A DNA stretch of 64,000 bases, taken from the NCBI GenBank assembly GCA_904066235.2, contig CAJFCV020000005.1, forward strand, positions 10,225,501 to 10,289,500, given 5' to 3'. This DNA comes from Bursaphelenchus xylophilus. Its lineage: Eukaryota > Nematoda > Chromadorea > Rhabditida > Aphelenchoididae. Each line of letters begins with the position of its first letter. Within the stretch, counting starts at the first letter, position 1. Shown piece by piece: positions 42,693-52,443 of the stretch. The position numbers were made by a program, and so were the translations under genes. The notes beneath the pieces were generated by a model that did no database searches, was not told where the DNA came from, and saw only the letters and a program-made list of their open reading frames with translations.

Positions 42693-44532
42693 AGCCCTTA
42701 CGGAAAGTCGCCGGACTGAAATTGACAAACTTTTGTTCTGAGAAAACAAAAATTTTCTTTGCAATGTGCAAATGGTTTTTTTTGGGCGGTCGCTCGCACC
42801 TTGGCTTTCTTCGCACAACCCAAAAATTTAAAAAAATTGGCGACTTTCCGGAAGGACGAGTACATGTGTTTTGAAACTCGCTGGTTTTGATAATATAATA
42901 AATAAAAAAAGCAAAGTATGATCTGGAATTTCCGCAATTCTGAAAGTTTTTTTAGCCTCACTTTCGGTCTGTCCAATCATGGAAATTGGACAGAGTGAAA
43001 TTGAACGTATTTTTTTCGCTGCAATCGTACGAGTTGTCACTATTTTTAAATTAAAATTATTTTGAAAAAAATCTGTTCAACACAAAAATAATCAAGGTAA
43101 CAAAGCATAGTAAACTAACCCTCTGGCTCACGCCTCGTCCTGACCTTCTTCTTGAAACCTTTGTTCTCCACTATTCCTCAACCCCCTTCTGTCTTCCTTG
43201 CTCTTCCCGACCGTACTGTTGCAGAACGCAACAGTTTGTGTTCGCTCTGATGCCACTTGGATACAATAGCTGGTGGGTTTGGCTTGACAGGTTCGGAGTT
43301 GCTGGCATTGCTTTATATGGTCTGAATTGGGTTGGAGCCGCTCTATCTTGAGTCGTAGTCGCGTGGACGGTCTTGGGTCACATTTACAGCAAAAAATGTG
43401 TTCTTCGCTATGACCACTCTCAGCGCCACCAATAACGCTGAGCCCCTACAAATTTCAAACTAAAATATTCAAGACTTTTTGTGAAAATGTCAGCCTGTGC
43501 CTGACATGCTTGCAAAATTGAAAAGACATCTGAATGCCGCGACGCCTTTGTCTTTAGGCTACATACATTCCCCGCCATTTTAGCCTCTCTCTAAAAGTGC
43601 TCTTTGGCCTACAAATTTGTAAATTTGTATATTTCCCCAGACTTCCTCAACCCCTTTTTTCTACAGTACTTCCGTATTCAAAGTACGCTGGTCATTCCGG
43701 CTTTCGAAATAGCGCCGCTCTCCAGGCTCTCTCGTTTCTTGTTCGGTCCGCGGAAACTCGTAGAAACCCCGGCGTATCGTAGCAGCGATCCCGGCGCCAG
43801 TAATAACGAGCACTCGAATTCCCATGGCTACTAGCCGCTTTCGGGGCGTTTTGTAGTCTTCTGGGATACATTTGAAACTGTTTGTGCGGCCTCGAGGTTG
43901 GGAAAATGAATGTATACGAATAGTAGGCAATGTCCGAGAAAGTTTGATGGGCCTTGCTTCCTTCAGTTCAGTCTTTAATTAAGTGGATTGGTGGACATTG
44001 TTGGGGTGGCTGTCACGGTAATTTTGGATGACTGTCAGAAGAAAAGTGATCGCTCATATTTTTACCAAAATTATGTAATCGTTTTTGTAAGTTTTACCGT
44101 ACTCCTAAAAAACTTTACTCCTTCACTCGTTGATTTCCTACCCTCCGAGCTCTCCATTCTTTAACTTGGCACATGTCCTAATGCGAAAATAAATAATTCA
44201 AATTAACAGTCAGGTGTTTCGGCCCACTTAATTATAGCCTCCAAGGCAAAAGAAACAGGCAGCGTGAGAGGAAACGGCCGAGGACATGCGATATTACGGT
44301 TTGGAAAGCACGAGTGCAGCGGTTTTAATTCCGCGTACCGAACCTTGTGGTTCTGCGAATTGCGTGATTTGGCACGCACTCAACGCAGATTGGTCAATCA
44401 TGTTACCCGAGGGAATTAACGTGGGAAAAAAAGACTGAGCAAATGTAAAGAAATCGTAAGATGTATAGGTATATGCATAGCATAATATTGCTATTTTAGT
44501 TGAGTGTTTTTGCACGGGTTTTTCACATAGAG
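42693..44532. other. intergenic; one weak coding candidate
   Basis: Apart from an AGTCGCCGGAC repeat edge (42705-42830), no repeat family was recognised. The minus strand holds the weak candidate described at 43132-43930. Confidence 0.45.
43132..43930 (-). CDS. weak candidate gene, cysteine-rich, unknown
   Basis: A minus-strand frame at about 43445-43132, after a TTTGTAG acceptor, runs for about 108 codons without a stop. It has eight cysteines (HIFCCKCDPRPS, IKQCQQLRTCQAKPTSYCIQ, AFCNSTV), a spacing like small extracellular domains. A possible first exon at 43930-43750 has ATG codons and a hydrophobic run (MGIRVLVITGAGIAATI), but the join was not established. It may be a real unannotated gene or chance. 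Confidence 0.25.
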
Positions 44533-44630
44533 ACTAGACATGGCTGTCCGGGCCCTTGTGGGGCCGGGCCGAACGGGCATTGTAGCAGTATTTATATTTA
44601 CTGCCCGGCCCCGGAACCATGTCTAGCCAG
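44533..44630. repeat. short GGCCCGG-type foldback
   Basis: CTAGACATGGCTGTCCGGGC at the left and its approximate inverse, GGCCCCGGAACCATGTCTAG, at the right enclose about 60 bp. The same ends (CATGGCT) occur at 824 and at 50940. Confidence 0.7.
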
Positions 44631-45553
44631 GAGTCGGAAGAAAGTTGGTAAGCCAGGACCAAGGTGATTTATACACATATCAATGGCCATAAATATACCC
44701 TGCAATTTTGGGAATTTTTGGGGCCAATGGGCCCCTAGAGTTGGTGTCTAATCTTACTGTGTACTTAGCTACGTTGTAAATTGTATTAGGATAATATACC
44801 TACGTTTTGCTACTAGCAAATGCGTAAGGTCGCTGGAGTGATCAGGGCGCGAGCGACAGTCCAAAAACCCTATTCCACCGGTCCAGCGACTTTGCAAACA
44901 GACTAGTACAACAAAGCATTAGACTGTACTCCCTTGTTTATTTTGTTGCGCTTTTACTCTACGGTATTGTAGTTTCAACAAGATGAAAAAGTATGGTAAA
45001 CTCTCCTTGGCATCCCGTTTTTCTTACTTTGACTGCCCACAACTTGTCGTAGCCTCTTTTTTTCCACCTTCTGCCCTCAGTTTTGACCGTGGAACACAAG
45101 TACATTTGCATTACACTTGCCTTCCTCGCTTGTTACACTTGTTTCTCACCGTGTTTCTCATTTCATCACGCGGCGTTTAATCTCCACCTTTCTTTTCGGA
45201 AGCCCTTCAATCGTTGGGAAAGTAGGGAATTTAAGGGAAATAACGTCTACTTTCGGAGTGTCCTTAGTTTCACATTCAGGCTTGCGCTTGTCATACGTCT
45301 ACACTACTAGTATATATTCTTGGGAACTTTGGGTCGGCCCTAGTTTTTGGCTTTACGCTATGAATTGGGAAGGGTTTGTAGTTGATATATATAATAAGAG
45401 CTGCTTTTAGATGATACAAGAGTAATAGGTTGTAGTATTGTGAGGTTTTGTAATTTTTGGCAAAACGTTTTCATCAAAAACTTCTAAAGTGCTGCATGAA
45501 TTGAGGTAAAGGGAGGGCTTTTGGCTACGTGCAGAACGAGAAAAGCTTTACTA
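44631..45553. other. intergenic, no gene confirmed
   Basis: A short repeat (AAGGTCGCTGGAGTGATCAG to CCAGCGACTTTGCAAACAGA) occupies 44825-44915 as an inverted pair. A minor ORF near 45080-45310 has a hydrophobic start but no ATG or splice support and is not called. Confidence 0.45.
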
Positions 45554-45716
45554 ATCTCGTTCTGTCGGGAAAGTAACGACGGGCAAAATGTCTCGCCTCG
45601 CCGAAAAACGTGTGCAGTCGCGCACGGAATCCCCAGGCTGGCAGGTGCAAAGTGATGATGGGCGGTCGATCACAAGGCGCGCCTACCCGCCGTAATTTTC
45701 CCGACAGACTGATAGT
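45554..45716. repeat. MITE subfamily C
   Basis: The ends TTCTGTCGGGAAAGTAACG and TAATTTTCCCGACAGACTGA are of the family. The interior (GGGCAAAATGTCTCGCCTCG against GCGCGCCTACCCGCC) differs from A and B. It is related to 60883-61033. Confidence 0.72.
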
Positions 45717-45835
45717 TCGTTCGCGAAGTCGCTGGAGTGATTTTTGGCGTTTGCCAAATGCAAACAGAGCTTTTGTTTTCTCACAGTGCACACCGCATAA
45801 GTCACTTCTGTGACTGTGCGAACAGTCTTGTAGCG
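45717..45835. repeat. TGCACAGTGC-class short repeat
   Basis: GTTCGTTCGCGAAGTCGCTG at the left and CACAGTGCACACCGC inside link it to the edges of 61040-61490. It lies between two MITEs. Confidence 0.55.
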
Positions 45836-46128
45836 TCAGTCTGTCGGGAAAATAATGTGGGTTTGTCGTGCTTTGGAATCGCCCATCGTTGTTTTGCGAC
45901 GGGTAGCCGCGGTTAAAATGGCGCCAGGCGTGCCATTTTGCTGCGACATATCCACATTATTTTTCTGGCAGGTTGATATTACGTTTGGCTATGTATTAGC
46001 CGTCGGGAAAATAATGCGACGCTGAAGTGTAAATCAATTTAATTTTGCCGCGACACAATTTATGTTCTCGGCGGCGATGCGATTTTCGATGCGACAGAGC
46101 GCTCATTATTTTCCCGACAGACTGATAG
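45836..46128. repeat. MITE subfamily B followed by a shortened subfamily A
   Basis: Subfamily B runs 45836-45977, with the intact left end CAGTCTGTCGGGAAAATAAT. A shortened A copy (46000-46128) lacks about 30 bp after its left end but has a perfect right end. Both lie about 200 bp upstream of the first Ly6-type gene. Confidence 0.75.
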
Positions 46129-46326
46129 AGTTCCTAGTGGCCTACAGTTTCCTTACAATTATTTGTGCTGCAATATTTGTGATGCTTTTATAATCACGCA
46201 TTATTCACGCATTATTCGAAGCCGTTGGACTAAAATAACTTTGTCGAGATTGCGGTACTTTGAGTTTCAACTGTTAGTTCATTAACCGTACAGTATTTTC
46301 CAGCTTAATAATATCAACGCTTCATC

Positions 46327-46822
46327 ATGCACTTCCTCAAATCGCTTTTAATCGCTTCCTCTTGCATCCCCCTCTTCTTCGCCATTCAGTGCTATAACGG
46401 GAATCAGGGGCTTTATGTGACGACAACCAACATTCCCACGGTCGATTGCGGGGCTACGATCAACACTTGCGCCAAGAGTGTGGATCTTGTCGGACAAATG
46501 GCGTACCGGACTTGCGGATCCGCGTATTCTTGCACGTTTGTGAGTTGCATGCTGTGAAATTGTCTAATTTTTACTGTCACACCTTTTGCTGCCAGTTTTT
46601 ATATTACACTTGACATGCAGTGAAGATTTTTTGAAATTTCTTTAGGCCAACGGAACCGCCTCTCCACGCGGCTACTGTTACAACGTGTCGACCTCGCAAA
46701 CGCTCTGCTGTTGCTATGGGAACCTGTGCAACGCGACGACTCGGCCCGCCTTCAATATTTTCTATCTCGTAATGCCACTATTGATTTTGCTGGCACTTCA
46801 AAGCCGTAAATTCGTATTTTAG
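46327..46822 (+). CDS. Ly6/uPAR-type small surface protein (copy 1)
   Basis: Exons 46327-46539 and 46646-46822 give 130 codons (129 residues). The signal peptide ends near FFAIQC. The cysteine pattern (QCYNG, VDCG, NTCAK, RTCG, SCTF, GYCYN, LCCCYGNLCN) ends in the CCxxxxCN motif of three-finger Ly6 domains. The hydrophobic C-terminus (YLVMPLLILLALQSRKFVF) could be a GPI signal or a short membrane anchor. It belongs with copies 2 and 3 in a tandem array and shares their intron position. The role is unknown; related proteins act at receptors or channels on the cell surface. Confidence 0.83.
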
Positions 46823-47635
46823 ACAAGTTTTTGCCAAACTATGCTGTATATACGCATTTTGGAAGAATCCACGGATGCTGTGGTGTGTGTTCACAAATGT
46901 ATTTCGAAGTTACAATCAAAGTTTTAACCAATTTTTGCGTCTAGAAACAATGGCTGAGGAATAACTCATTTTTATCCCGATTTGGTGCAATAATTCGCAT
47001 TTTTTTGCTAAAAAAGTCCTGTTTCGAATTTTGTTTATATAAAAATCAATTTCCCAGAATTTGTTCGCTTTAAAAATTCAAATTTCACTTTTCCCGCCAA
47101 AAAATGAAAACCCTTGGCATTCTGTTTCAGCCCTTCTGTTGCTCTAAAAACTTCATTCAAATAAGATGTCCCACTCATAAACCATACAGGAAAAATTTTT
47201 TCGACTAACTAAATCCCAATTTTCCTCTTATTTTACCCTTTTTATATAATACTAGTCCAAATAAACAAGATCTTCCTCTCAATTTGTCGCTAGCTGAAAA
47301 GTGAATTGTCCTTGAGCCCGTTTCTTCAATACTCTGTAATTGTAACCGTCCATTTTTTACTACAATAAAGTTTTTTTTTGGGGAAAATTGATTTCTCATC
47401 GCAAATTTGAAGTTATTGTTGCAAAAATGTATTTTGTGGTTGTTTGTGAACTGAAATACTGTTGTTTATTACTTCCTTAACATTTCTATACTCTGTCATT
47501 TATATACGTTACTTACCATATGCTATTTTTCCATGACAATCGAGGTTTTCGAGCAAATCATTTACTAATTTTCACTATCTCTAACTTTTCCTCTAACAAT
47601 TAATTTCCAGCAGTTACAGTAACCCCTGCCAAATC
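46823..47635. other. intergenic, no gene or known repeat seen
   Basis: AT-rich. GAAACAATGGCTGAGGAATA and CTCATTTTTATCCCGATTTG (46948-46990) recur after copy 2 (48693-48735), so the array was duplicated as units including the 3' flanks. Confidence 0.5.
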
Positions 47636-48574
47636 ATGACCTTCGTACTGTCTTTTTTTGTTGTTCTATCCCTCTTCCCCGTTCTATCGGCCATTCAATG
47701 TTACAACGGGGCCCAAGGGGTCTACGTGAACAACCCAAAAACCTTGCCGACTGTCGACTGCGGCGGAGGTGTTAGTACCTGCTCGAAGACGGTCGATCTT
47801 GTCGGTCAGATCGCCACAAGGTCTTGCGGACCCGGAACTACCTGCACTTATGTAAGTGGGGAATAAGTTTGGTGGATTTTGGCATGACAGATTTTGCTAC
47901 ACCGAGCCATTTATCAACCTCACACTGTCCTTTTTCTTGCCGAAACAGGTCGGAAATCGAAGTCCCTCTGTTTGACATTCAAAAAAATATGTTAACAAAC
48001 CGATATGGGCATGAATATAAGAGACCTAGGGCAGAAAAATACGGAGAATTTAACGGTGGAAGAATTATTTGGATACACCTCAAGGTTTTCGTGGCGGGAC
48101 CCATGGAAAAAAGTTTCCATTGTTTTGGGCCACACTGTAGACTTTATGTCGCGGGTACCGGCTATAGTATCAGTTATCGGGAAAGTCTCAGTCTGTCGGG
48201 AAAATAATGAGCACAACATCGCTGCGCCGTTCGCGTCCTTAAAGTGACAGCGATTTGATTCTGTCGCAAGACAGTTCATTTCCTCGGCGGTAGAGCAATT
48301 TTCAATGCTTCAGGTGCTCATTATTTTCCCGACAAACTGACATTTCCATGGTAGTACTATCCCAGCATTTAATCTATGCTAAATTCCCTCTCATTTCCAG
48401 GCCGGCGCTCAGTCCAACAAGGGCTACTGCTACAACGTTTCCACCTCCCAAACCCAATGCTGCTGCTACGGCAATCTCTGCAATGACTCGGTTCGTGCCG
48501 GTGTCAACATTGGCTACCTGATCATTCCGTTGCTAATCCTGTTCGGCTTCCAGAGCCGTAAATTCATATTTTAA
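47636..48574 (+). CDS. Ly6/uPAR-type small surface protein (copy 2)
   Basis: Exons 47636-47851 and 48401-48574 give 130 codons. The protein begins MTFVLSFFVVLSLFPVLSA and continues QCYNGAQGVYVNNPKTLPTV. All Ly6 cysteines are kept (VDCGGG, STCSK, RSCG, TTCTY, GYCYN, QCCCYGNLCN). The tail NIGYLIIPLLILFGFQSRKF matches copy 1, even in its last residues. The 549 bp intron is enlarged by a mariner tail repeat (47945-48140) and a MITE, whereas copy 1 has a 106 bp intron. Confidence 0.85.
47945..48140. repeat. mariner-tail repeat in Ly6 copy 2 intron
   Basis: It matches 7750-7948 (CCTCTGTTTGACATTC, TATGGGCATGAATATAAGAG against TATGGTCATGAAAGTCACAG, GGGACCCAT). It ends in GCCACACTGTAG. Confidence 0.6.
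48187..48344. repeat. MITE subfamily A in Ly6 copy 2 intron
   Basis: Consensus left end CAGTCTGTCGGGAAAATAAT; right end CATTATTTTCCCGACAAACT. Confidence 0.83.
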
Positions 48575-48744
48575 CCGATCAATCTTCAAGAACTTCATTT
48601 TTCAGTTTTATTTTATTCGTAATACGCACACCTCTTGAAAGCGATAATCAATTTTGTAACTTTATTGTAAGCAAGTTTCGTAAGCAAGGCTAGAAACAAT
48701 GGCCAAGGGATAACTCATTTTTACGTCGATTTGGTGCAATGATT

Positions 48745-49187
48745 AGCAGGGGAAGCGCTCCAAGTCCGACGCTCAGATTTTGATGAAACTTGGCGCAAAT
48801 TTAGATTTTTTTTTCTAAGACTCATCTGAAACTTCAAGCTCACGCTTTGCAGAAACAAAAGAGATTTTTAGATCGAAAGTCGTCAGAAATACAACAATTT
48901 TTTGGCAAATTTTGGCATATAAAACTCTTATCTATTTCTATCGTAGAGAGTAGTGTTTCCAAAAAAAAATATTTTTTTTCGCACGAAACTGGCAAAGACA
49001 TAGCCAAAAAGTGTTTCTTTTCTCTGACCGCACTCCGCTTTTTTTGTACTCTGTCGCAAACCCGTTGAATATCTCAGCAACACCTGCTAAGCGCCAGCTA
49101 AAAGTTTCAAGAATCGATATGTGGCCTATGCAAAAATTATATGCAGAATTTAGAGAAAATCTGAGCGTCGCACTTCGACCACTTTCC
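48745..49187. repeat. GTGCGACG element, the clearest complete copy
   Basis: The left end AAGTCCGACGCTCAGATTTT (48758) and right end AAAATCTGAGCGTCGCACTT (49160) are inverted repeats over about 20 bp. The core has GAAACTGGCAAAGACATAGC, CTCTGACCGCACTCCGC and GAATATCTCAGCAACACCTG. About 440 bp, no coding capacity. Confidence 0.75.
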
Positions 49188-49285
49188 TTGATAATTTTTT
49201 TTACTTTTTTTATGCAAAATCATAAACATTTCTCCCTTTGATAGACTTGTTTTTGTATTAAACCAGTCTCTTTGAATGTCTATTA

Positions 49286-49450
49286 TTCTGTCGGAAAAAT
49301 AATGAGCGCAATGTCGCTGCACCAATCGCCTCGCTGAAGAGAAAAGAAATTTGATTTTTCCGCGACACAATTCATTTTTTATTTGCCGCAACAAAAATCT
49401 CGCGATTTTCGCTGCGACAGAGTGCTCATTATTTTCCCGACAGACTAATA
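49286..49450. repeat. MITE subfamily A, complete
   Basis: Ends TCTGTCGGAAAAATAATGAG and CATTATTTTCCCGACAGACT. The 13 bp AAACCAGTCTCTT on one side recurs as AAACCAGTCCCTT on the other, with TAGAATGTCT or TTGAATGTCT following. The repeated flank suggests that insertion came with a short duplication. Confidence 0.78.
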
Positions 49451-49724
49451 AACCAGTCCCTTAGAATGTCTACAATCCTAAAATTTCGTGTGATCGTTTC
49501 TCAAAAATGAATCGTCCTTGTGCCTGTTTCAGCAACATTGTTTCTCTTCCGAATCTAACTGAAGTTGTACACATTTCTTCATCTCTCAATAAACCTTATT
49601 TTTGAATAAATTTTTGGATTTTTTCTGATGAGATTTTGCGCTTGTCAAAGGTTGTGACCTTGTAAGTAAATCTTTGTTCTGCCAGCTTGTCGCTCAACTG
49701 CTCTAATACGCGTTTTCAGGCCAC

Positions 49725-50384
49725 ATGTCTCCGCTGCTGACCCTGTTCACAGCGCTTTTGCTTGTCCCGCTCCGCTCCGCCGTCCGCTGCTACAACGGCG
49801 CACAAGGTGTCTACATCAACAACCCGCGGAGTCTGGCGATAATTGACTGCGGGAACGCGATAAATACTTGCTCCAAAACTGTGGATCTCTCCGCACAAAT
49901 TGCTAACAGGGCCTGCGGGCCTGCTTACACATGTCTTTATGTAAGTTGGGATTGAAATACAAAGTGTACCAATTTTTGGGACTGGGGACGTCTGAGGAAT
50001 CAGGGAAAAAAAGAATTTTTAAATTTGGCTCAAAATTAAAGAAGTTATAGCCAATTCAAGTTGGGCCACAAAATTGGTACACCCTGTACAGTGAGGGACT
50101 TGATGCAATGGCAAAAAACGTCTGATTTTGCATCTCGGAAAGGACCAAAATGACTCCAAACCTTTGCAAAATGCGTCTACTGAAGGCTCTACATAGATTT
50201 TTTTCAGCAAAATGGCACTTCCTCTCCTCGAGGCTTCTGCTTCAATGTTTCGACCGCTCAGACCTCATGCTGTTGCTACGGCAGTTTATGCAACGACTCA
50301 ACCCGACCTTACATAAATACTGCCTTTCTGCTCACCCCGTTGCTGGCCTTGTTTTGTTACCGAGTTCGAAAAATGATCACGTAG
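49725..50384 (+). CDS. Ly6/uPAR-type small surface protein (copy 3)
   Basis: Exons 49725-49940 and 50208-50384 give 131 codons (130 residues). It begins MSPLLTLFTALLLVPLRSAV and keeps RCYNG, DCGN, NTCSK, RACG, TCLY, GFCFN and SCCCYGSLCN. The second exon is found only after the TTTTCAG at about 50201-50207; without it the gene would look truncated. The tail (INTAFLLTPLLALFCYRVRK) differs from copies 1 and 2 at its last residues. The intron contains a mariner-like fragment and the left end of the CAGTGGGGGACC MITE. Confidence 0.82.
49975..50175. repeat. mariner-like fragment and CAGTGGGGGACC MITE left end
   Basis: GAATCAGGGAAAAAAAGAAT to GTTATAGCCAATTCAAG, ending in CACCCTGTA, matches the arms at 8182-8883 and 34552-34915. 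CAGTGAGGGACTTGATGCAA at 50092 starts the MITE seen complete at 42495. Both fragments are in the intron of Ly6 copy 3. Confidence 0.65.
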
Positions 50385-50826
50385 CCGTCTCTATCGTATT
50401 ATTCTATTACGAAGTATAATATATATTTTTATTTTGAGCAAAATATATTATAATATAAAAACAAAAATAAACCATTACTTTCCAAAAATGTGGTTAAAAA
50501 GTTTTTTCTTCCGACCGCTCTCCGCGTTTCCAGCACTCTCTCGGCCGTAGAGATCGCTCAATGTCTCGGCTGCGCGCAGCGCAAGCTAAAATTTCTAGGA
50601 AGTGGTTATGTATTTGCAAACATTTCAAAATTCAAAAAAACATAAAGAGCAAAGATTTTGCTGATTCAGCGACCAATAGTGTTGTGTTATTCTTGCAAAA
50701 AATATCTCAACCATCAAAAGACCAAAATGATATATTTTAATCAAAAACATGATTAAAAAATCTTTTTTCGATTAAAGAGTCATCATTTTTTAAACACAGT
50801 CATCTCTGATTTGTTGTTATGATATT
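50385..50826. other. intergenic; GTGCGACG element fragment
   Basis: At 50485-50640: GAAAAAGTTTTTTCTTCCGA-like text, CCGCTCTCCGCGTTTCCAGC and CGGCCGTAGAGATCGCTCAA. Nothing coding was seen. Confidence 0.55.
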
Positions 50827-50936
50827 ATCAGCTGCCGGGAAAAATACTGTAAATTTCTTGCAGCAGAATGCCAAGCCTCGCCTTATTTTGGATCCCAAGG
50901 CACAACCCTCCATTATTTTCTCGACATACTGATAGA
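50827..50936. repeat. MITE, shortened and diverged
   Basis: Ends ATCAGCTGCCGGGAAAAATA and CATTATTTTCTCGACATACT; only about 110 bp. Confidence 0.6.
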
Positions 50937-51352
50937 CCAGCCATGCATCATAGGCATGGCTCCGGGCCTGGCTTCGCGAAATCTTCCGGCCCGGCCGGGC
51001 CGACTAATTTATCGGCCCGAAACCGGGCTTCGATTTTTAGGCCCGGCCCGGACCGGCCCGGTTTTTTTGAATTCTGAGTTTTTCCGGGAAAAAAGGAAAA
51101 AATAAGCTTTTTCGATAGAATTTTTCATTTTTTCGGGTACACTGCTGATAGCGAATGTAAAGTGACCTTATGAATGTAGGTTTTGCTAATTTCTCTACAT
51201 TTTGCGAAAATTTGCCATAATTTTCCTTTCATTCCACGCTTTCTTTCTTTCCAACCTAGTATAAAAATTTTCCGGGCCGAACCGGGCCGGGCTTTCCAAA
51301 TTTTCCAAGCCCGGGCCGGGCCGGGCTGGCCCGGTTTGCAGCCATGCTTAAT
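50937..51352. repeat. GGCCCGG foldback
   Basis: The left end is near CCAGCCATGCATCATAGGCA and the right end near GTTTGCAGCCATGCTT. GGCCCGGCC runs sit at 50990-51065 on the left. The inverse GGGCCGGGCCGGGC is at 51270-51340 on the right. The middle 200 bp is AT-rich. Same design as 28268-28782. Confidence 0.75.
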
Positions 51353-51752
51353 CATCGCCTTAATACGGTGAACGATCTTCCTTTGATCTTCGTGTTGCGT
51401 TGATCACAAAATTCAAGGCGAATGTCATCATGACTCACTCGAATCTCAAAATAAAATGTATTTTTGGAAAAACGGCACAACATCAAACGTCAAGGTCCCC
51501 CAAAGCAGCGGGGCCCGGTTATTTATTTCCGATCTGCGAAAAACAGGACAGAAGTGTTGATTCACACATTTGACGGTCTTGTTTATTTCTTCGTTGGGCA
51601 ATAAATTAACGCCAACTGTCAAGGGCGGAACGAAACAATAAATAAAACAAGGGCCTGACTAAAAGCGAAAGAAGAATCGCCTCTGAAATTCAGTTTTGAT
51701 TGTGTTGAATGGGTGAGATGGGACGTTGTGGAGTCAATTGGCGTGCTACTTT

Positions 51753-51896
51753 AACGGTCTGTCGGGAAAATAATATGGTGCTGTTGGAGCAACTTCTCGC
51801 CTTACTGCATTAGTTTGCCGAATCCTCAGCCGCGGCTAGCTGGTGGGAGATTCCAAGGCGCGACAAATCCACATTATTTGCCCGACATACCAATAT
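51753..51896. repeat. MITE subfamily B, complete
   Basis: Ends GGTCTGTCGGGAAAATAATA and CACATTATTTGCCCGACATA. Confidence 0.8.
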
Positions 51897-52443
51897 GAGG
51901 TTTGACATGATAGCATGGCCCTGCAGGAGTTCATCCGTTCAGTCACGCCGGGATCTTCGGCCTGTCAAAAGGCCGGCCTTGATCCGGAGGAACATAGTGT
52001 GGTAAAGCAAGATCGTAGGGAGAAAATCAGAGTTTTGTTCGGCAAATAGCTTCAACTGCGCTGGATTTACGTGTAAAATTTTCTATTTTCTAATAGCCCG
52101 AACAGCCAGTTTAGCCATAAGAAAACAAATTTTTTGTTCTTTGATAGCATTGTTATTGAGTTGAAAAATCTGAAGAAAAAGCGATCAGGGTTTAATCTTG
52201 TCTGACGGGGTGATTTTTGATCATTTGGTGTTTCCGTCAAATTGTGTAACAAAGTAATAAACAATCAGCAATCAGGAAGTAATCTTGTCCGTTTGAGACG
52301 TCAAACATAACTTTAATCTGTGGCCAACTTGCCACAAATACCCTTTGACGTACTTATATTTCTACTACGTTGAATATATATTAATATTCGAGCCTTAGAG
52401 TCATCATTTTTCAATTTTTAAATTAACAAAGTTCCACTACAGA
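51897..52443. promoter_or_regulatory. upstream region of the transthyretin-like gene
   Basis: No repeat of the main families is present. AT-rich, with TATATATTAATATTCGAGCC about 60 bp upstream of the start. TTAAATTAACAAAGTTCCAC and ACAG precede the ATG, which could be a trans-splice acceptor. Confidence 0.4.

Noticed and set aside
45083..45310. ORF with a hydrophobic start (HKYICITLAFLACYTCF)
   Set aside because: It begins with TTG, has no ATG, splice site or relative, and the rest looks random.
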